DNA of 64,000 nt from a virus. The position numbers were made by a program, and so were the translations under genes. The DNA lies in the IMG/VR virus record IMGVR_UViG_3300032268_000887, positions 38,687 through 102,686 of that record. One strand, given 5' to 3'. A model generated the notes under the pieces. That model saw only the letters and a list, made by a program, of their open reading frames with translations, was not told the DNA's origin and ran no database searches. Shown in pieces: positions 61,396 through 64,000 of the stretch (within the stretch, counting starts at the first letter, position 1; each line of letters opens with the position of its first letter).

Positions 61396-61585
61396 TGTTA
61401 AGCCTTGGGATTTGCTTAATCCTAATCAGCCAAGAAGCCAAGAGGATCTTGTTAATTCCCGCTTAAAAATATGCAGAGGTTGTGAATTCTTTAGACCTAA
61501 AACCGAAACCTGTCGCAAGTGTGGATGTTTTATGAAATTAAAGACTATGCTAGAAAATGCTAAATGTCCAATTGATAAATGGTAA
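61385..61585 (+). CDS. zinc ribbon protein (DUF6171-like)
   Basis: A 66-residue protein with cysteines in CRGCEFF, CRKCGCFMKLK and a final CPIDKW. I recall this CxxC...CxxCxCFM...CP-x-x-KW pattern from small phage and bacterial proteins of unknown function (DUF6171-like). I start at the ATG at 61385, since the upstream part of the frame overlaps the membrane peptide and reads unlike a protein start. It is followed by an oxygenase with its own promoter. Confidence 0.68.
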   Translation: MSDDVKPWDLLNPNQPRSQEDLVNSRLKICRGCEFFRPKTETCRKCGCFMKLKTMLENAKCPIDKW

Positions 61586-61593
61586 AAGGATGT

Positions 61594-61599
61594 TATAAT
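61594..61599 (+). promoter_or_regulatory. -10 box for leaderless oxygenase gene
   Basis: TATAAT on the plus strand, six bases before the ATG at 61606. It is the plus-strand example of the pattern seen before all HWR-family oxygenase genes. Confidence 0.6.
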
Positions 61600-61605
61600 A
61601 ACTAG

Positions 61606-62343
61606 ATGAGTGTTAAAAGAATAGAACCTTTTCAAATAGATAAATTTTTTACACAAGAAGATATTGACCTTGTTTATAAAAACGTAGATGAGCACATGGC
61701 TAGAGGCCTTGAAAAGACTGGCGATAAGTACAGCGAGATGTTTAGATTTCCTAATAATGGTTTTATAACCTTATACATGGGTTGGGATCAAAAAACATTA
61801 GATCTTATTAGAAATAAAGCCGAAGAATTAGGTATGGGCAAAGTACCTTACGAAAATACTATTTTGATTTTTGCTAGATACACTGCTGACAGTGGTGGTC
61901 AGCCTAATTTATCTCCACATGCAGATGTTGTCACCAACAAAACCATGTACACATGTACAATAAGGTTGAACTCTAGCAAGCAATGGGATATTTACGTAAA
62001 AGATGAAAAATTTGAAATGGGAGAGCATGGTTCTGCTGTATGGTTTACTGGAAATCAAGATGTTCACTGGAGACCAGATTTAGAGTTTGCCCCAGATGAG
62101 TATTATGATATCTTGTTGTGTCAGGCTTGGTCAGATGTTGATAATGAGTTGTATCCAGAAGACCACAAAGAAAAGATGCTTGCTCAAGAAAAAGAATATT
62201 GCGACAAATATAGAGATCAACTACAAATAGCATTTAGTATGGAAAAGCCTAACCAAACCGATTGTGTAGGAATTAGTGAAGGTCAAACCACTGATGATGC
62301 CTACAATATGGCTCAAACAAATAGAGAAAATCCTTTACTTTAA
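61606..62343 (+). CDS. 2OG-Fe(II) oxygenase, HWR family
   Basis: A 245-residue oxygenase with His105-x-Asp107 (LSPHADVV) and His154 (QDVHWRPD). It belongs to the same HWR family as the three genes at 1.2-4.1 kb but lies 57 kb away and on the other strand, so the family has spread within the genome. The C-terminal 50 residues are acidic and polar. Its 3' end overlaps a convergent small gene by nine bases. Confidence 0.8.
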   Translation: MSVKRIEPFQIDKFFTQEDIDLVYKNVDEHMARGLEKTGDKYSEMFRFPNNGFITLYMGWDQKTLDLIRNKAEELGMGKVPYENTILIFARYTADSGGQPNLSPHADVVTNKTMYTCTIRLNSSKQWDIYVKDEKFEMGEHGSAVWFTGNQDVHWRPDLEFAPDEYYDILLCQAWSDVDNELYPEDHKEKMLAQEKEYCDKYRDQLQIAFSMEKPNQTDCVGISEGQTTDDAYNMAQTNRENPLL

Positions 62344-62511
62344 AGAGTGATCTGTTTCAGATTTACAAGTACAGCCATCGCAACAAAATTCTTGAAAAAT
62401 CTTTAACGCCAAACCATCATTTATAACAGATTCGTTATCTTGTAATCTTGCTATAGTAGGTTCATATCCTTTAGGGGTTTGTCTACTCCAGGAATCGGGA
62501 TACTCGCTCAT
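62335..62511 (-). CDS. small Cys-rich protein
   Basis: A 58-residue protein with CCDGCTC near residues 47-53, a compact cluster that could bind metal, and an acidic/polar N-terminus. Start and upstream stop overlap as ATGA. It converges with the oxygenase gene. No family known to me. Confidence 0.6.
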   Translation of the reverse strand: MSEYPDSWSRQTPKGYEPTIARLQDNESVINDGLALKIFQEFCCDGCTCKSETDHSLK

Positions 62512-62606
62512 TGACCAAATACCTCGAAAAATAATGCTGCCAAACCAATTATGATTATTGATACAATAACTTGTAATGCAATTACTCTCATCAAGAATCT
62601 TTTCAT
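62508..62606 (-). CDS. 32-residue membrane protein
   Basis: A short protein with a basic start (MKRFLMR) and one long hydrophobic helix (VIALQVIVSIIIIGLAALFF). It overlaps the next gene by four bases (ATGA) and lies one base from the previous stop. Reads as a single-pass inner membrane peptide, role unknown. Confidence 0.5.
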   Translation of the reverse strand: MKRFLMRVIALQVIVSIIIIGLAALFFEVFGQ

Positions 62607-62607
62607 G

Positions 62608-62760
62608 TTAGATTCCGTTATCTTCCATATACTTTAATCTTTCCATAAGAGTATTATACTCTGGATCTTCAAACATTTGTTTAATAGCGTCTGTAACTTT
62701 TTGACTTGGCATTCCGTCGTCATCTGCCATTGAGGCTTCTAGGTTGTCTAGGATAGCCAT
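62608..62760 (-). CDS. small helical acidic protein
   Basis: A 50-residue acidic protein (MADDDGMPSQK, then AIKQMFEDPEYNTLMERLKY) with amphipathic helices. It starts as TAATG with the zinc-ribbon gene upstream. Possibly a host-takeover protein, judged only from size and location. Confidence 0.55.
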   Translation of the reverse strand: MAILDNLEASMADDDGMPSQKVTDAIKQMFEDPEYNTLMERLKYMEDNGI

Positions 62761-62900
62761 TACTTGCAACTACCGCAATAATTATATACTCTTAAGTTTT
62801 CTTTGGTTACCCATAATGTTTTACCACAGTCAAAGCAGGTCTTCATAGAGTATTGTTTTTCTCTACGGTCCCGCCGAATTTCTATTCCTAGTAAATGCAT
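62760..62900 (-). CDS. small zinc ribbon protein
   Basis: A 46-residue protein with CFDC (residues 22-25) and CGSC near the end (42-45), a minimal zinc ribbon. The N-terminus is basic (EIRRDRREKQYSMK). Coupled to the next gene by a one-base overlap. It could bind nucleic acid or RNA polymerase; nothing proves either. Confidence 0.6.
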   Translation of the reverse strand: MHLLGIEIRRDRREKQYSMKTCFDCGKTLWVTKENLRVYNYCGSCK

Positions 62901-62923
62901 GTATATATATTAGCACACCCTGG

Positions 62924-63082
62924 CTAAATTGTCCACCAGGTGTTATTGTTAAAGAAGAATCCAACTTTTTCTCTGTACGCTGCATACCCCGCATTAATCG
63001 TATTCCAGTCAGGATCGTGTGTTGTCAAACCACAGTATCCGCATAGGCCATGCCCTACATAGGTATAAGCGTGTTGGCACAT
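62924..63082 (-). CDS. small Cys/His protein
   Basis: A 52-residue protein with Cys2-x-His4, His11 and CGYC (Cys14, Cys17), then an aromatic C-terminus (FFFNNNTWWTI). A zinc site is plausible. TATAAT lies six bases before the ATG, so this gene opens the small-gene operon with a leaderless message. Confidence 0.6.
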   Translation of the reverse strand: MCQHAYTYVGHGLCGYCGLTTHDPDWNTINAGYAAYREKVGFFFNNNTWWTI

Positions 63083-63088
63083 ATCTTT

Positions 63089-63094
63089 ATTATA
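63089..63094 (-). promoter_or_regulatory. -10 box for leaderless small-gene operon
   Basis: TATAAT on the minus strand, six bases before the ATG at 63082. Confidence 0.6.
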
Positions 63095-63131
63095 CCCCCT
63101 AGAAATCTGAAAAAATTTTTATTTTGACAAA

Positions 63132-63152
63132 ATCTGAATATTTTGTTCAGAT
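63132..63152. promoter_or_regulatory. operator-like inverted repeat
   Basis: ATCTGAA-N7-TTCAGAT, with a further AATCTGAA half-site at 63104, in the 136-base gap before the promoter at 63089. It could be a repressor site for the small-gene operon. No gene is visible in this gap. Confidence 0.4.
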
Positions 63153-63218
63153 GTACGATGCACTATTTAAAAAATAAAAACTATAAAATATAGTGAGCAC
63201 ATAAAGGGGGGAAACCCT

Positions 63219-63320
63219 CTATGTTTTCTCTATGTAATGCGCCCTATCATAGTTAGCAAGTGTCCCACCGCTTTCGAGATGGGCTTGCCTGCGTAATTGT
63301 TCAGCAGAATACTCAGACAC
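63219..63320 (-). CDS. 33-residue hypothetical protein
   Basis: A frame from a GTG with AAGGGCG upstream, overlapping the previous stop: polar and charged (EYSAEQLRRQAHLESGGT, then ANYDRAHYIEKT). Helical, no known family. The tight overlap supports it. Confidence 0.5.
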   Translation of the reverse strand: MSEYSAEQLRRQAHLESGGTLANYDRAHYIEKT

Positions 63321-63498
63321 TCTTGCGCCCTTGTATCCAACCTGAATGAATACCGATTAGCGGTGCGTTAATGTTAACCGCTGTTCCTAATGGTAATGCG
63401 TCAGCATATCTCTCGATAAAATCTAACACGCTGTCCTTGTTTTCAAACGGCATCTCTTTTACTGTACCGCTTACTGATGTTAGTTCTACTGGTATCAC
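63313..63498 (-). CDS. hypothetical 61-residue protein
   Basis: A small alpha/beta protein with FENKDSVLDFIERYADALPL in the middle. GTG start with AGGAGAGACAA upstream and a GTGA overlap with the membrane gene before it. Not recognised. Confidence 0.55.
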   Translation of the reverse strand: MIPVELTSVSGTVKEMPFENKDSVLDFIERYADALPLGTAVNINAPLIGIHSGWIQGRKSV

Positions 63499-63632
63499 TT
63501 GTCTCTCCTAATCAATTTAATTGAATAAATGAACGCAATAGTGCCAACCAACAACCATGTTGGTATCTCTACTGCTAAGGCAATGCTCTCGGCATATAAA
63601 CCAAAACCATCTAAGTCTAAAAATAGTTCCAT
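63495..63632 (-). CDS. 45-residue single-TM protein
   Basis: Acidic N-terminus (MELFLDLDGFGLYAESI), one membrane helix (about residues 27-41, WLLVGTIAFIYSIKL) and basic end (IRRDK), so an N-out, C-in topology is expected. GAGGAGG precedes the ATG. It is coupled to the next gene by four bases. Function unknown. Confidence 0.55.
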   Translation of the reverse strand: MELFLDLDGFGLYAESIALAVEIPTWLLVGTIAFIYSIKLIRRDK

Positions 63633-63634
63633 AA

Positions 63635-63787
63635 TTATTTAACCTCCTCTAAATTGTATTGAGCAGAAAGATAAGCGTTAGCCTGACTTAGTGCGTCAAG
63701 TAAAGACTTATCCTCTCTATCATAGCGAGCCTGTTGGGCTTTTCTAATATCCGAGATAAGGGGATTGTTAGGGTTATTGTTTATCAT
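63635..63787 (-). CDS. 50-residue protein sharing a tape-measure segment
   Basis: A 50-residue helical protein. Residues 14-32 (IRKAQQARYDREDKSLLDA) match tape measure residues about 974-992 (IRRIQQARYDREDNALLEA) at 13 of 19 places, while many codons differ. AAGGAG precedes the ATG. It is the first gene behind the promoter at 63951-63979. It may bind the same partner as the tape measure segment; no family is known to me. Confidence 0.6.
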   Translation of the reverse strand: MINNNPNNPLISDIRKAQQARYDREDKSLLDALSQANAYLSAQYNLEEVK

Positions 63788-63865
63788 TTGTAGTTCTCCT
63801 TTCAAGAGACTTTCTTTCTATACCTGCAATTCTAGCAGGGGGGTCTGACAATTTAGGGGGGTTAT

Positions 63866-63912
63866 TTGCTAGGCTCACTGTGATTTGTCTCACATTTACT
63901 TGCTAGGCTCAC
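63866..63912. repeat. direct repeat TTGCTAGGCTCAC
   Basis: Two identical 13-base copies (63866-63878 and 63900-63912), 21 bases apart, within the 5' leader of the small-gene transcript. They could be regulator binding sites. The stretch 63788-63950 holds no gene. Confidence 0.6.
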
Positions 63913-63950
63913 GCCCCTAAATAATTCTATATTTAATTTTCTATAATGGA

Positions 63951-63979
63951 ATTATAGCAGGGATAAGCCCAAAAGTCAA
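63951..63979 (-). promoter_or_regulatory. strong promoter for small-gene block
   Basis: On the minus strand TTGACT (63974-63979), 17 bases, TATAAT (63951-63956). The predicted start near 63944 leaves a leader of about 155 bases. Confidence 0.75.
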
Positions 63980-64000
63980 CACGACACGCCGTTAATAACA

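Noticed and set aside
1-64000. Integrase, transposase or temperate repressor
   Set aside because: No tyrosine or serine recombinase and no transposase found; the HTH gene at 12033 alone does not indicate lysogeny.

Overview
This is a 64 kb piece of a tailed double-stranded DNA phage genome with siphovirus-like architecture. It carries a portal, a prohead protease, an HK97-type capsid protein, a connector series, a tail tube protein, a 2461-residue tape measure protein and minor tail proteins. It also encodes much of its own replication machinery. The DNA is visibly AT-rich. Nearly every gene is on the minus strand; the exceptions are a lysozyme gene (54.1 kb) and a four-gene block (60.6-62.3 kb). 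I see no integrase, no CRISPR and no insertion sequence. No terminase gene is recognisable, so the genome probably extends beyond this window. A run of genes starts with TATAAT, about six bases, then ATG. That spacing places the transcript start on the start codon, which is the leaderless pattern common in Actinobacteria. Together with the DnaE-type polymerase and the form of the tail assembly chaperone it points, tentatively, to an actinobacterial (perhaps aquatic) host.

Layout in transcription order, right to left. 63.8-62.3 kb: many tiny genes (zinc ribbons, single membrane helices) behind a TTGACT-17-TATAAT promoter. 62.3-60.6 kb, plus strand: a DHH-like protein, a membrane peptide, a zinc ribbon and a 2-oxoglutarate/Fe(II) oxygenase. 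60.5-45.5 kb: a holin-like membrane protein, baseplate and fibre proteins, a collagen-like protein, a tRNA-Arg(CCG), two Hint-domain proteins with FTPFG repeats plus one degenerate Hint protein, a lysozyme, two glycosyltransferases, a methyltransferase and repeat-rich tail fibres. 45.5-40.7 kb: three tandem paralogous oxygenases, a class II ribonucleotide reductase and a degenerate oxygenase. 40.7-12.7 kb: a LamG-like structural protein, then portal, protease with a nested scaffold, capsid, connectors, tail tube, two chaperone paralogues, tape measure and tail tip genes. 12.7-0 kb: regulators, DnaB helicase, primase, an SSB-like protein, DnaE, RecA, a Holliday-junction-resolvase-like protein, a Cas4-like nuclease and another oxygenase cluster.

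The most unusual content is an expansion of oxygenases (nine genes, ten double-stranded beta-helix domains) combined with a duplicated cassette. Each cassette has a fibre gene with a shared C-terminal module, then a Phe/Pro/Gly-repeat protein ending in a Hint self-processing domain, then one or more oxygenase genes. I suggest, as inference, that this is a virion maturation system in which tail-tip proteins are hydroxylated and autoproteolytically processed or covalently attached. Neighbouring glycosyltransferases and a methyltransferase may modify the same proteins.
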